From: Micrasema longulum | Lineage: Eukaryota > Arthropoda > Insecta > Trichoptera > Brachycentridae | Reading direction: 5' to 3' | NCBI GenBank assembly: GCA_022494885.1 | Contig: JAGVSM010001400.1 | Span: forward strand, 62,001 to 126,000 | DNA length: 64,000 nt | Shown here: positions 21,940-34,429 of the stretch, piece after piece | Layout: the number at the start of each line of letters is the position of its first letter | Position numbering within the stretch: the first letter of the stretch is position 1 | Made by a program: the position numbers and the translations under genes | The notes under the pieces: model-generated | Told to the model about the DNA's origin: nothing | Seen by the model: only the letters and a program-made list of their open reading frames with translations | The model's database searches: none

Positions 21940-23530
21940 ACGTATTTATTTTATTTACAATATACTAATTTAACATTTATTGAGACACAAATTCCAACTC
22001 CATGGATTTAAAGTCCTGTGTTGAGTTGGGACGAATATATGTATAAAATTTTAACAGTCAATATCACCATATTTAATTCATACGAGTCTAATAAAAACAC
22101 AATTAAAATAACACATGGCAAATCAAATATTAAAAAAACATGAAATTATTTAAAATATATGAAAAAAAATAAAATTATAAGACTAACTCAAATATTTTAT
22201 CAACTATCAAGGAGTTTCTCACTCAAATCCCTCCCCCTAAGGAAGATCCTGTCCTGAAACTTTATTTTGAAAATAGATTTTGTCCTTGAGAGCTTAATAC
22301 ATTCTTTCAAAAAAAACACTTTCGGTCCGATATAGGAGAGGTGTCTCTGAGCGAAAATCATCCGACCTCACCACAACCTTTCACCTAAAATTTATATTAT
22401 TTAAATCATTAGTATTTAAATTTCAAATATTAAACACTATATAATTTATTCAGCGTGATGCCAAGAGGCAATTATCGCTCCGCAGTTGACAAAATTCCAA
22501 GCTAAAACTTTCAAACTTGACGGTCAAAAGTTCAGTCTAAGAGGGGGTCGAATATTCCACAAGAAATAATATTTGCATAAAAAATCACATGATGACTGTG
22601 TCCACTCTATATTTTAGAAGTTTTCGAAGGCAATGCTTTTGACTTATAATTATCCAGGAAACGTGGAAGAAGTCATTTGCAGGATTATAAAGCATAATTT
22701 AATTCTAGGAATAAATTCCTTTTTATTACATTTATACGAAAAGTTGAATTCTTGAAACACCTACATGAGGAGACAATTTAGTAGAACTTAATTTCTGGTT
22801 TTGTTTTATTATCTATTTGCACGTTATTCATTTATACATACATTTTATTTGATAAATTTCGATATTTTAATAATCCTTTAGACGTTTTATTGATTCTAGA
22901 GAGGTTATTCAAATAATTTCTTGATGCAAATCTTTCATTTTATTTCTTTTAATAGACGTTCATGTTTATTGTTAAGAACAAAACATTAGTTATTCGTTTA
23001 TTGAACTTGTCTACTACTAGGCGACTTATCTTTTAGTGGGGTCTTATTCTTTTTTGATGGAGCTAGACGGTGAACGCAGCGACAGGCATTATCCATTTAG
23101 TATTCTCTTGTATTTTTTTTTTGTATTTATCTTACCTTCCAGCCTCACAAACATTGTGTTATATTTATTTATTTCATTAGAGTCCCCCTTTTCTGGGATT
23201 TCTTGAATAGAGGTTTTTGTTATAGTCCACGAGAAGACAAACTTTTTAATTGTCTGGGATCAATTGGGTATTTGTGGGTTTTTTTATGGAATGAAAGCCT
23301 TTATACGGTTGAAACTTGACCTGCTATCATTTGCAATCTTTGCCAAGTATGTGATCTTATAAGCATCTTAATGCGTACGGAAGGCTTGCACCATAGAATT
23401 AGGAATAGTCCAGAAACCGCATACGAACATCAAACAGAAGGCGACTCAACTACTCATAAATAAGTAGGTTTACGTTTTGACCCATTAGTTTCTTTGTAGA
23501 CGTCGCTCAGAACGCTACTCCTGATTTAAA
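21940..23530. other. Intergenic sequence with an unassigned GC-richer block
   Basis: Begins with a tttattttatttac tract of the kind left by poly-A tails. About 22,200-22,560 is less AT-rich (ctccccctaaggaagatcctg, cggtccgatataggagagg) and may be a LINE 3' UTR or an unknown repeat. No ORF is convincing. Confidence 0.35.
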
Positions 23531-23537
23531 GTCAACT

Positions 23538-23618
23538 ATGCCGTGTTGTGTCATTTTAAAGTGTAGAAATACTGCTAGAATCCTAAAGAAACAGGATGCA
23601 ATCACATTTCACGTGTAA
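23538..23618 (+). pseudogene. THAP zinc-finger N-terminal fragment
   Basis: ATG at 23,538 opens 26 codons: MPCCVILKCRNTARILKKQD then AITFHV, stop. This is the start of a THAP domain: M-P-x-C...C.N......G.TFH, the first zinc cysteines followed by the tFh segment. The rest (the FP..., the tryptophan helix and the C..H pair) is lost after the stop. THAP domains occur in P-element-like transposases and in host DNA-binding proteins; either source is possible. Confidence 0.5.
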
Positions 23619-24234
23619 TTAGCAAATGAATGTGAATGTAACAAATGCATTACCTAAAAATTTAATTATTTTTCCATCTATCAGATTGTCGAAAAAACAA
23701 AATAGAAATTTCGTTAGTGTTGCTAAGGTAGTAATTTCTTTAACCCTACTTTGCTCATCTAATGAGAAAATTAATAAAAATTGGATCAAGGATTAAACAA
23801 CTCTGTGGTGGACATTTGATCGACATTATCTTCAAAACATCAAATATTATTTAACATGGTATAAAAATATCCGTTTTTTGTAAAATAACATTCGTTTTAT
23901 ATTTTAAGTTTAAAGTTCATTAATTACTCTTACTTACAATTATTCTTATTAAATGACCCTTTACTTATCTACTCTGTTGTGTCAATCAATATTTCCGTGT
24001 GCACAAAAAAATTATAGAGAAATTAACAGATTGCTTTTTTTTTACCTTACATTTGTGTTATGATTTTTTTCCCATCAAGCAACATTACGCGGCGACATCA
24101 CGAATGTGCGCAGCGAAAGTAAGCTATAGCAGGAGAATTATTGGACACAGTCCGATGTATTCAAATATGATTCTGCGCTCTTTCTAGACTATTCTTAATT
24201 CTATGGCAAGCGCCTTTGTTTTATAATAAAAAGA

Positions 24235-24690
24235 CTGAAATATATTGAAAAGAGGGTAACTGCCGGAAACAGGGTGAAAAGGGCATGTAAAATTGCTGTA
24301 AAATTAATGCTATCAAAATGCAATCTCTCATGCGAATGTGTAATAAAACGATGAATGATAGGTGCAAAAAAAATGTCATTAACTCTGCGTAATTTTAGGT
24401 TGCGACTAGCATTGTCGACAAAATAAAGAAAGGAATGTTGTGATTTGGACATTTTGAGCAAATGAACAGCAAAAAAATGGCTAAATGGATTTTTCGATGC
24501 GAATATTGATGGATGCAGAAAACGATAAAAACTAAGAAAGATATGGCATGAACAAATAAAATAAATACTTGAACACGGACATGTCAAAATTCAGAATAAT
24601 TGACGTGCGTGCATTAGAAAATGAATAAATGTAGAGAAAGCGAAGTATGTATGCAAAAACAGATTGATATGACGTTCTTTGTTTTGTTTT
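24235..24690 (+). pseudogene. LINE C-terminus (family L-A, copy 4)
   Basis: DNA-level copy of the L-A C-terminus: agggtaactgccggaaacag, atcaaaatgcaatctctca, attgtcgacaaaataaag, gaaagatatggcatgaac, gaacacggacatgtcaaaat. Frames are broken many times; only short pieces such as VTAGNRVK and MQSLMRMCN-like read through. Confidence 0.65.
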
Positions 24691-24739
24691 ATGCTACTGT
24701 TTTTGATAAAAAAATAACAGAATATTCACACGTTTAATG

Positions 24740-24870
24740 TATCATTATCATCATCGTTCCCATTCCACACCCAATGGTGCATAAGGTACTGCATTGGTAC
24801 ATCAATCGCAGCGTATGTTGATAATTTTTATGTTGTTGTTGCGTATGTTGATACAAGTCCAGGTACTGTG
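24740..24870 (-). mobile_element. tSINE1 3' fragment
   Basis: The tail and distal body on the minus strand: tgatgataatgatac, then gtgtggaatgggaac and caatgcagtaccttatgcac. Only the 3' end is present. Confidence 0.6.
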
Positions 24871-24934
24871 ATATATCATTTTATGTATAACCAAAAAAAA
24901 CTTATTATGCAAGCCAGTTACAAAACCAGTCTAG

Positions 24935-25020
24935 CCCAGTAAATAACTCAACTTCCATATTCCCACCTTTGAAGAGTTTTCTATTTCTGTTGTAATACGC
25001 CTTTTTAAAAAGTTCCTCGA
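24935..25020 (-). repeat. Rep380 fragment
   Basis: Short minus-strand piece: aacttccatattcccacc, gttttctatttctgttgtaa. Equivalent to the right end of other minus copies. Confidence 0.4.
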
Positions 25021-25739
25021 AAACCATTTAGTACAATACTGAATTCCCAAAGAGATGAAAAAGAAAATAATAGCTGAATTTTGTTTACTTTATAAAAGCT
25101 TGCAAGCATCAGTATTATTTCGTAGAAATCACAAAGGTCTTAAATAAAAGTTCCTTTTAAGGGAGGAAAAAAGGGAAAAGAAAGATTTTTGCATTTCATG
25201 CTCTTGAAAATCGTCCCTTTAACCCTCGCCTCAGACGTCTAAAGCCTTATAAAATATACCTTCAATTATCGTACAACTTTTTTTCTGCCTCAGAAGGAAG
25301 CTTGAAGCTTTAAAAATGTAAGTAAGCATACAATTCGTTAAAAATGTACGCCCGTTTGTGAGGGAACGTGTTATTTTGTATGACTTTATACTGAATGCAC
25401 AGAGAAAAAACGTTTTTATATAAAAAGGTAGCAAATAACTGAAGTTGTAGGAATTCTTTAACATTCAATCAAAAGTTACATATGACATAAAAGATTTTAT
25501 AAAAAATACACGTCATATTTAAAATCATAATTTAAATACGTTATTGTGAGCGCCTATTTTTATTTTAGATTAGTACACATGTTTATAATTCTTTATGCAA
25601 GAGGAAAACTACGGTATTTCTAAAAACCCAAATTTTCAGGAGTGACAAATTAGTTATTTTACATATTTTAAACATCGTTTATTTTTTAATGAGACGCTTT
25701 AAAGTAAATAAGTTTTTTTTGTTTTTCTAATGTAATAAA

Positions 25740-25920
25740 AATTAAAACCATTTTTATAAAATTACAAATAAAGTTATCAATAAAACTTCTTGGTTTAATT
25801 TAACTTTTTTATTATTTTGATCAACGAGCGCTTTTGCCTTAGTAGGCATCTTCAAGACAAGAAATCATTAGCCATGGAGTTTTATCAAGAAATATCAACA
25901 AAAAACATCAATATAATTAA
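25740..25920 (-). repeat. Hammerhead-like repeat HH2
   Basis: On the minus strand the core at about 25,817-25,860 is cttgaagatg, stem gcctactaaggc, caaaagcgctcgttgatcaa, followed by the shared tail ttaaaccaagaagtttt and a TTTATTT stretch. The upstream part (gatgttttttgttgatattt, minus sense) recurs near 58,168-58,210. The GAAA of the family is CAAA here. Confidence 0.55.
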
Positions 25921-26039
25921 AAATTATGATCTTTTTGAGTACAGCATGTTTTCTTATTTTCTTAAACCTCCTATTTGATATGATGTTAAATTAAAAAACA
26001 AATGAATTCTCTTTCTTACTGAGTAAATAAAGAGTTAAC

Positions 26040-27680
26040 GCTTTTGACCATGTTTTCTATTTACAATGTATATGCATAAAACGGGAATGGATCACTGTTA
26101 TAGAATGTAAAATAACTGGTGAATGGCCAAATATGTAAGTATAAATATCAAGTGTAATTTAAATATAAAAGATAATATAATATATATTTATGATATGTAT
26201 AACCTTAATATGAATGTATAAAATATAATGTGTATGTGAGAATGTATATATATATATATATGTAAATATAAATAAACATGTGTGTATTTATATTTATGAA
26301 TGCATGGATTGTTCCTAATTGTCACTACAACTCAGTGGCGAATGGTGATTTTATTTACAGGTAAGCTATAAAAAAATATAATTTATGTGTACCTACATAG
26401 AAGGTTCATAATATAATGTAAGTAATATATAATATAAATTGATATTTTTCTGTGGTTCTGTATGATACAACAACTCTTATCCATGAAATCAACTCAAACG
26501 GTGTAACTTTGTGATAAACTATATTATAAAGACATATTATCCATTACTTTCGTGTATTTTTCATCAAAAAATATCATTATGAATTCAGTCGATATTAGGT
26601 ATTCAATTAAAATGTCGACTGGTTGAATTGTTCTAGTAATTAATGGTGCTAAAAACGGCCGCGTGGAGCGCTATATGACCTGCAATATGACGCATGAAAG
26701 TAATTATGGTCTTGTGTAAAAGTACCATCCCAAAGAAAAATTGTCCTTAAGAAACAATGTTTGAAACACTGTTTTCCAAATCAAGAATCTTCAAATAATT
26801 TGTGTAATCTGCAAGTTTAATGTAGGTGAAAAAACCCGCACTGGGTTAAGACATTGATAACATAGTAGACTTATTTGTATGAAAAATAAGCTGGAATAAT
26901 CGGATAGTTTTTCAGCTCACCGCAGGCGCTGGGCGCGCTTTATTAATATTAATATTAGGATAAAAATACAAACGGTGGAAATGACTTAAAATAAATGGTT
27001 ATTTTTTATTAGTTTTTCTGTAAACAAATTTACAATCAAATAAAATTATGCTTACTCGAATATAATGGTAAGCTGCACATAATCGCTTCTAAACACGGTT
27101 TGCCCCTGCTACAGCTATGCCTCTGTCCACAGTAAATGTATGTACAATGTTATTAAAAAAATTAAAAAAATATTGGACGTAAAATTTCATTTCGACATGG
27201 GTATAAACCAATTTCAATTTCATCATATTCGGAGTTACCGTAGTTGACCTCTTGCATACAAAATTATTATGTATATTTTCGACCGGTTAGGACACGTAGT
27301 TGATTTTTGACAGAAAAACAAGTAAGACATGTTTTTGTGTGATTGGCAAATTTCAAAGATTATTTAAGAGCGAAAATGACAGACGCTCGCTAACATCACG
27401 CAGCTTCGCAACTATTTTCCAAAAAAACAGACCGCATAGATGGCCAGTCAACGTATTCACCGGAGTTGGCTCTCTGTATCTTTTTTCCGTTCCCACAGAT
27501 GAAGATATCTATAAAAGAACAACGTTTCTCAACCAAAAGAAAATGACAAATTAAAAAGTGCCTTCGACAAATATTTCGAGGATTAGAAAAACCGAAATGA
27601 GTTTATTAGGTCTAAGGTGATTACTTTGAAAGTGACAATACTTATATCAATGAATAAGTAAAGGGTTTAAATAATTCTTT
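26040..27680. other. AT-rich sequence with (TA)n microsatellite
   Basis: An AT microsatellite lies at about 26,243-26,264 within 300 bases of nearly pure A/T. The 84-codon ORF at 27,300 lies in slightly GC-richer DNA but shows no domain and no exon signals that I trust. Confidence 0.4.
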
Positions 27681-27689
27681 TTTTTTTTA

Positions 27690-28425
27690 AACAAACTGCA
27701 AAATCTGTATTTGTTGCGACAGAGAGGGAAAACATTTTTGAGAAGAGAATATGGTAGTCTAAGCATTTTTTTTGACCTGTCATTGGCTGGTTTCAGTGGC
27801 CACTTTACATACTGTATAACATTCACCATTCTGCTTTTGTTAAAATATTCACATTTCCTCAACTATTCCATCTGTTGACTTTTGTCAAGTAAAAGAGCTG
27901 AAACCTTTATCATGCAGGTGAGATTCATCCGGCTGAACCAATTCACCTACTAGGCAACGCCTGAAAACAATTTTCCAATTCCTTTACTTAAGTTTTTTAC
28001 TAGTTAGTTGATTCAACTATGTTTTGAGTAAGTCTAAATGTTTGCAGACAGGCTGGATTTCCTACCCAGGGAGATATTCAGATATGAATAAGTTGCAAAA
28101 GAAAGGGAAAACATTTTAGAGAAGAGAATCCAGGATGTTTAAACATGGGCAGAACGGTGAATGTTACACAGTTTGTTAATGGCCACTTAAACCAGCCAAT
28201 GAAAATTCATTAGCCCTATAAAGCCCTAAACTTCCATATTATCTTCTCAAAAATGTATTTTATTTTGGATATCCTACCAAATTTTATTGTCTTCTCCTTT
28301 TTTGTCCGTTCTCAAAAATATATTTCCTCTCTTTTGCAACAAATTTAGATCTGAATAACTCCCTAGGGAGGAAATCCAGCTTGTCTGCAAACATTTGGAC
28401 ATACTCAAACATTTTTTTAACCTTA
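27690..28425. repeat. Rep380: more than one plus unit followed by a minus unit
   Basis: A plus-strand unit (27,690-about 28,015) runs directly into the start of a second one (caactatgttttgagtaagt, 28,015-28,115). Then a minus-strand part (28,125-28,420) runs back through ggtgaatgttacacagtttg and gaggaaatccagcttg to the left edge. This gives tandem plus tail-facing order in one cluster. Confidence 0.72.
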
Positions 28426-28762
28426 AAGTATAAAGGTTGTTATTTTATTTTATTTTTAAAAATATAAAAACAAAAATTTCGTGACAATTGGAAACTGTAA
28501 ATTAATAATATTATTCTTTATAGCTTATTTGAGATATTAATTTGTCTATCGTCCAGTGACCGTTTAAATTAAAAATGAATATAAAATGAACACATTCGGT
28601 TGAAAGTGAAATACTAAAAGGTTAACAAAAAAACAAAATTATGCAGGTATACTAGTATATATGAGGGAAGACTGAAAACAAATGCACACATGCTTGTAAA
28701 TGACCTTTAAAGTACACCAAGTAGCATGTGGAAGTAACATTCCTCTTCTATATACATGCGCA

Positions 28763-28885
28763 GGTTTGAAAAAGTTGCGTTCATCCTGTGTATTTTTAGA
28801 AGCGGAAGAATGGAGACGTTTTTTAGTGCTATGTCAACATGAATTAAACAGCGTGCTTTTATCGTATTTCAAGCTACTGAAAAGG
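28763..28885 (+). other. Possible internal exon, unknown product
   Basis: An open frame reads LKKLRSSCVFLEAEEWRRFL then VLCQHELNSVLLSYFKLLK. It is bounded by an acceptor-like tatacatgcgcag and a donor-like aaaag|gtaact. About 41 codons. The signals are weak and short frames with such ends arise by chance. I do not recognise the sequence. Confidence 0.2.
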
Positions 28886-29499
28886 TAACTCTAACTGAAA
28901 TTCATCGTAGTGCGGTTAATTGAGACTGTTGATAGGTCTACTTTAAATTAATTGCTAGTAAAATTTCGTGGTTGAAAGACCGGAAAAACCAGGATTCAGT
29001 TCAATTCAGTGCCGAAAATCGGCGTTTATTAAAATTAAAGCGTAGAATTATAATACATTGTTTGCAAAACAAGTTTGAAGAAGGTAAAAATTATACAAAT
29101 AATCAAAATTAAAATATAAGAAAACATATTAGACACTATTTATTCAAACTTAATATAGTAAACACATGTTCCGACGTAGACATCATTTTTTTAAATATAT
29201 ATATAATATGGCATATTATGTATTAAAGATGTCTAAAAATGTTTAATACAAAATTGTGAAATAAATATGTAATATTATAAAAACGATCATTCTAAAAATC
29301 AATGGAACTTTAAAATTGTATTTTGGAGAGTTTTCGACTTTTTTGGGTGGTGAACTGTGGTTTTAAAACCAACGACAGTGGTGAAGTGATCGATAATAGA
29401 GGTGCAAAGTACTGCAGATGCAGTGGGGCTGTTTTGGGACGTCCGATTTCTGCCTCAGGTGATAAACATCACAAACTTGTCGATGGTTTTTTTTTTTTT

Positions 29500-29675
29500 T
29501 AATATTTGCGCTCTTACTCAAATATTTAATTTTGAGGGCCATTTTTAACGAGTTGCAAATAACTCACTATTAGAAAATGGAATCAAGTTGTGGTAGATAG
29601 AGATTCGAACCACGGACCTTTGGTCCATGAGTCCAAGACACTAACCACAGGACCGCAACCTGATTCGGATTCAAA
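29500..29675 (-). mobile_element. tRNA-derived SINE (family tSINE2, copy 1)
   Basis: The minus strand starts with ggttgcggtcctgtggttag (A-box region), tgtcttggactcatggacca and the B-box gtggttcgaatctct. The body gagttatttgcaactcg and ggccctcaaaattaaata follows. The body matches the copy at 42.9-43.1 kb. The frame over it is an artefact. Confidence 0.65.
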
Positions 29676-30309
29676 ATGACCGTCGAATCATTCAAAAGCG
29701 TATCGCAAACCCAATTGAAATATCTAAGGAGTGTTAGAGGCAGCCTGGCGCCCATGACGTGATAACTCACGAAAACGGCGCCATAAAAATTGTCAAAATT
29801 TATTGATAATCTTGCAACATGATAACGCTCGTCCACACACCTCGCGTACAACTTAAAAGGCTCTACAAACCTGAAGTTTGAACCAATCCCACACCCTCTT
29901 TACTACCCCGATCTTGCACGTTGCGATTTTTATACATTGCTAATTTATGTGTTTTTTTTTGCATGATCGGGAAAACTAGCACAAAGCCCACAATTTCCCA
30001 ATACAGAAGACAGAGTATTTATATATAGTATAACAATAAAGTTAAGTTGCCAACAGACACAAATTGACCCATAATGACCGTTAACAATTTATTTTTTAAT
30101 AACTGTCTAGATTTCTCAAACATGTCCAACCCTCCATCTATTTGGAATAAATAATTAAACGTTCGTTGAAACTCTTAATTGGGGTGAGTGGTCACCATTA
30201 GTGGCAAAAAAATAGTTGATGATGTTGCATTTTTCTACTTGGTGCAGAAAAAATCATTTTTATAGTTAAGTTTGGTGCGTCTACGGATGAATGTTATATT
30301 TTATGCATG

Positions 30310-30765
30310 TAAAGTATATCTGATAATTTACGCCGGTTGGATAAGCTAAATTAATGGAAATAGTTTTACTAAGCATTGTACGTAAGGTGTCACTCAAACC
30401 ATCTCGAAATGTAAGAGTCTGAAGCAATTTTCTTTAGAAAGCTTCAATTCTATCCAAACGAATTTTATAATTCAGAGACCAAATAATGAAGGAAAACTCC
30501 ATAATACTTCGGCAAAACGATTTATACAGAGTGATGGGAATTAGTGAAATTTTGAATGATTTCGTTATTCTTAAGATAAAACCTTGTAATTTTGAATCAC
30601 GTTTTCAAGGTGACAGTTAAATCTTATTGATAAGTCAAGGATAACTCCAAGGTCTCCAACTGTTGTTTGTGTAATGATGTTATGGGTGTTTAAATTGTAT
30701 GAGTGTATAATTTTAACACTGTTATTTGTAAACAATACGTGAATACATTCATTCTATTTTAATGG
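30310..30765 (-). pseudogene. Jockey-like LINE RT thumb and connection fragment
   Basis: Minus-strand reading: FTNNSVKIIHSYNLNTHNII, VGDLGVILDLSIRFNCHLEN, then after a frameshift GFILRITKSFKISLIPITLY, KSFCRSIMEFSFIIWSLNYK and RLDRIEAF. These are the DLGV.LD...F..H block and the (L)Y.s.VrS.LEY...iW.P...iE..Q block that follow YADD in Jockey-like LINEs. The FADD box itself is missing. One frameshift and one stop are visible. Confidence 0.72.
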
Positions 30766-31439
30766 ATTAACTCGATCAAAATGCAATTATCAATATTCTT
30801 AAAAAAGTTTTGAAACAAAAGTTGACTTGGTTTTAAATGTAAAAGGTAATATTAAGAACAAGGTGAAAAAATTTGGAAATTGTAATAAATTCAATAAAAA
30901 ATAATGTTTTATTCACAAACTTGTACATATTCACATCCCAGAAAAAAATCCTTTAATTTATGCAACAAAAAACTTTTACGGTTTCGCTTTATGCATCGAT
31001 TCATTTTAAATCAAAACGTCAAATACAAGTTTTTTTCAAGTATTTTTTTTAGTTATTGCAACTTCAAATATACAAGTATATTTCAATTGTTTCTTTTGAT
31101 TAAATTATGTAAAAACTTGTTAAAAAATGCGGCGCCTAAAAGCTTTTATGTGATAATGTAAGTCACAAAAGCGTTTCAAGGGCACAAGAGTGCTAAATTT
31201 ATTATTAAAACTAAAGTCATCCAAGGAAAACGCTCACAAAGTTCTGAGCTAAAAGCTTTGGGATTCTTACCTTGTATTGCAAGAACGTTTCCAAGAATTT
31301 TTATTTTGAATTATTTTTCTTGAATTTTGAGGTTTATTTTCATATTAAAAACATATTCATGCTCATATTATTAAATAACTTAAAGATGAGTGATGAAAAA
31401 ACAACATGAATGGTCGAGGTTTTTTATTTTTTAAAAACC

Positions 31440-31600
31440 TAACACTAAAACTACACAGCAATGTTTCATGTTGTTGGACCGGCATCAGAAGCGTTAGGCG
31501 GATCATTTTACCTTTTTATAACAGATGATAAATGTTCATTGCGTTGTGTGTGTCAATGCAGTTTGCAGCCCTTTGCGTCGTCAAGTGCGGGTAGCATGAG
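31440..31600 (+). mobile_element. tSINE1 body fragment
   Basis: The SINE body without head: gcaatgtttcatgttgttgg, accggcatcagaagcg and gtgtcaatgcagtttgcag. The tail is lost. It explains the short ORF at 31,461. Confidence 0.5.
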
Positions 31601-31679
31601 TAAAATAATAAAAATAAAAAAACATTTTTTAGTATTAATGTATATAAATATCATTTAAATTGAACTCAAATGAATAATA

Positions 31680-32535
31680 ATATAAAAAGAGATGCAGAAC
31701 ATTTTAAAGAAGGTAATATAGTAGTAGAGTCGTCTACAGGGCTTATGATCTGTCATTGGATGGTTTAAGTGGCCACTTTACACACTGTGTAACATTTACA
31801 ATTCTGACCATATTTGAACACCTGTATCCCTTCAATTCTTTCATCTGTTGATTTTTGTGAAGTTAAAGAGCTGAAACCTTTATTTTTGCAAGTGAGATTC
31901 GTGTAATTAAATTATTTTACCTACATTCTTGGCAACGCAAGAATAATTTGTTTTTTCAATTTCTATACTTCTTCATGCACCAGGTGGATTTATAAACAGT
32001 TTTTACCAACATATTACAACAGAGATAAAAAACATTTAGGGTATATATACATCCTTATGACGAGGTTGGTTCTCACACCACTAACATTCAATTATTCTAT
32101 ATTTGAACATCTATATTCCTTCAATTCTTTCATCTGTTGATGTTTGTGAAGTTAAAGAGCTGAAACCTATATTTAATATAGATGTTCAAATATAGGCAGT
32201 ATGTAGGTGAAATAATTCAATTAGATTAATCTCACCCGCATAAATAAAGGTTTCAGCTCTTTAACTTCACAAACATCAACAGATGAAAGAATTGAAGTAA
32301 TATAGATGTTCAAATATGGGCACAATGGTGAATGTTACACAGTGTGTAAAGTGGCAACTTAAACCAGCCATTGACAGGTCATAAGCCCTGTAGATGCCTA
32401 GACTTCTATATTACCTTTTCTTAAATGTTCTTCATCTCTGTTGTAATATGTTAATATCAACAGCTCCCCAGGAAGTTGAATCCAGTCCTTGTCTACAAAA
32501 AATTGGACAAACTCAAAACATTGTTGTCAATTTTT
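31680..32535. repeat. Rep380 composite with inverted units
   Basis: Plus units at 31,680-31,990 and 32,080-32,170, then an inverted unit from 32,170 to 32,520, ending in a short re-inverted piece of the left end (tgagtttgtccaaattt, 32,536). The first plus copy starts at the same internal point (agatgcagaacattt) at which the 16.9-kb composite ends. The 72-codon ORF at 32,394 is repeat. Confidence 0.7.
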
Positions 32536-32639
32536 TGAGTTTGTCCAAATTTATAAGTCTACAAATATTTTTAAAAAACCTTGCAAAAATATTTTTGAAT
32601 AATAATAGGTAAAGCTCTCTTATGTATTGCTTCTTAAAG

Positions 32640-33135
32640 AAGGAAAAAATGTCTACATGCTACAAAAACCCTTTGTTGAGGATTGAAAAATAACTTTTAA
32701 AATAGCGGAGTTATGATAAAATATATAGAAATGAACAAATAAATCGTAAATTGGCAGTTTATCTTGAAAAATAAAACAAAACTATGAAAGTACTAGCGCC
32801 TGCAGTTCTAAATCAAGAAAAATGCATTGAAACGTGAAGATTTATATGTTCTTTAAAGGAAAATATATTTTCAAAGCAATGCATCAAAATACAAATGTGA
32901 CAGAAATGTCAAATTGATGTTCCCGTGTTTTCATTATGATATAATATTTTCTTTGTATCAAAAGTTGAAATTTTTCACCTTGGTTTTGAGACGTTAATGT
33001 CAAAATAAAATTCGAAAACTCTTTTATTTGTCCATATGGTGCAGAATTTATACTGTATGTAGTCAAATGGCGCGTTTGGCTTTTAAAATCGAGGTTCGCA
33101 ACCTATATTATATGCATGAACCTTGTAAATGTGCC
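32640..33135. other. AT-rich intergenic sequence
   Basis: Nothing recognised; the 60-codon minus ORF has no motif. Confidence 0.4.
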
Positions 33136-33138
33136 CTT

Positions 33139-33260
33139 CACACACGTATATTTAATGTTTATGTGATGTGACGAATAAACTTAAGTAGGTGCTTCTTAAA
33201 ACACATATATTAATATGTATATGTGATGTGAGAAATTAATTGAAGTAAGTGGTTCTCTTC
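33139..33260. repeat. Two-copy tandem repeat, period about 60 bp
   Basis: The word tatgtgatgtga occurs at 33,160 and 33,220, with matching flanks (acacacgtatattta / acacatatatta and aagtaggtgcttct / aagtaagtggttct). Confidence 0.55.
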
Positions 33261-33364
33261 ACATGGTTTTTATATGATCAATTTATAAAAATCATCATTG
33301 TGACATGTCGCTTATTCCATTTATGTTCAAAACAAGATCGTTTTTATTTTATCATTATCATTCC

Positions 33365-34420
33365 GTGTTCCCTAGTTGGAGCATATGGCGTCCACAAATA
33401 TCTTCCAAGCATATTTATCGGCTGTCAGCTCCTGTGTATCCTCCCGAGTCGGGTTCGCGTCCCGTAGTTCTGACACGAACTGCCGACAAACAGTCAGCAG
33501 TGGACGTCCAGGACGTCGAGAACCTGATGCTTTGTAAAGTAGGCAAGCGCTCTCAGGAGGCATTCGCAGCACATGGCCAAGCCAACCGTATTGCCTTCGC
33601 TTAATGACAGTTATCACCGGAGATTGCTGCGTCCGTTTTCTGATTACTTTATTCCATACAAAGTTAAACCACCGCACACCCAATATTATTCTGAGACACC
33701 TTTTCTCAAAACTCAGAATTTTGCTACGTTGAGTCCTAGTGAGGTGCCACAATTCGCATCCGTAGAGGAGAACAGGTGTTATGCAGGTATTGTATAGTCG
33801 GCATTTGGTTTTAACTGAGTAAATATCCAATCTCCAGATAGCTTTCATACTGTTGAATATGGCACCTGCTATTCCTAACCGATCTCGAACGAAGTTCTTT
33901 TTGAAAGCTGATATTTTTCGCAACATATACTCCCAGGTATTTGAAACTCTTGACCCTTTCGATGACCTGGTTTGACAGGGAATTTTGGGCATCATAGCAT
34001 AAAATGTTACACAGCACACGGGTTTTTGCAATATTGATTTTTAAACTCATGCATGCGGAGTACCTATTAAGGTTATCTACAGTGGCCTGAAGACCCCCGA
34101 CTGAATTGTCAATTATAACCGCATCATTGACATACTCTAGGTCGCAGAGTTTTCGGGAGAAGGAGATAGATATTTCTCGATCTAGTGGAAATGACTTCCT
34201 AAAGATAAAACCTTTGAGGATTTACAAAAAAAAACGGTGCAAGGACGCAACCTTGACAAACTCCGGTGGTGAACTCAAACCAATCTGTGACAATATCGTT
34301 GATTCTGATTCGGGATTCGCTACACGAGTGAAGGGCTTTGATAAGTTCGACTAGTTTTATAGGCACCCCATACGCTACCAGTATTTTTCAGAGCGTAGGT
34401 CTATGCGAAATATCAAACGC
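33365..34420 (-). pseudogene. LINE ORF2 palm-to-C-terminus (family L-B, best copy)
   Basis: The longest RT remnant in the window. In order on the minus strand: AFDISHRPTL, stop, KILVAYGVPIKLVELIKALH, FTTGVCQGCVLAP (the QGC block), DLEYVNDAVIIDN (catalytic EYADD changed to EYVND), MSLKINIAKTRVLC, VKSFKYLGVYVAKN, then LYNTCITPVLLYGCELW, KILSFEKRCLRIILGVRW, RRQYGWLGHVLRMPPES, RRPGRPLLTVCRQFVS and KIFVDAICSN, stop. About 3 frame changes. The 219-codon block (33,372-34,031) is intact. The 3' end carries an ATG repeat (aatgatgataa, minus sense). It is non-LTR; the catalytic change alone would kill it. Confidence 0.82.
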
Positions 34421-34429
34421 TTATTCGTA

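Noticed and set aside
24201..24587. 128-codon ORF on the minus strand
   Set aside because: Antisense of the L-A copy 4; length alone is not evidence.
27300..27554. 84-codon plus ORF
   Set aside because: No motif, no splice or promoter context; isolated short ORFs are expected by chance.
29570..29851. 93-codon ORF on the minus strand
   Set aside because: Its C-terminal part is the tSINE2 head read through; no domain in the rest.
33305..33797. Overlapping plus-strand ORFs of 99 and 74 codons
   Set aside because: Antisense shadows of the L-B LINE, whose motifs are on the minus strand.
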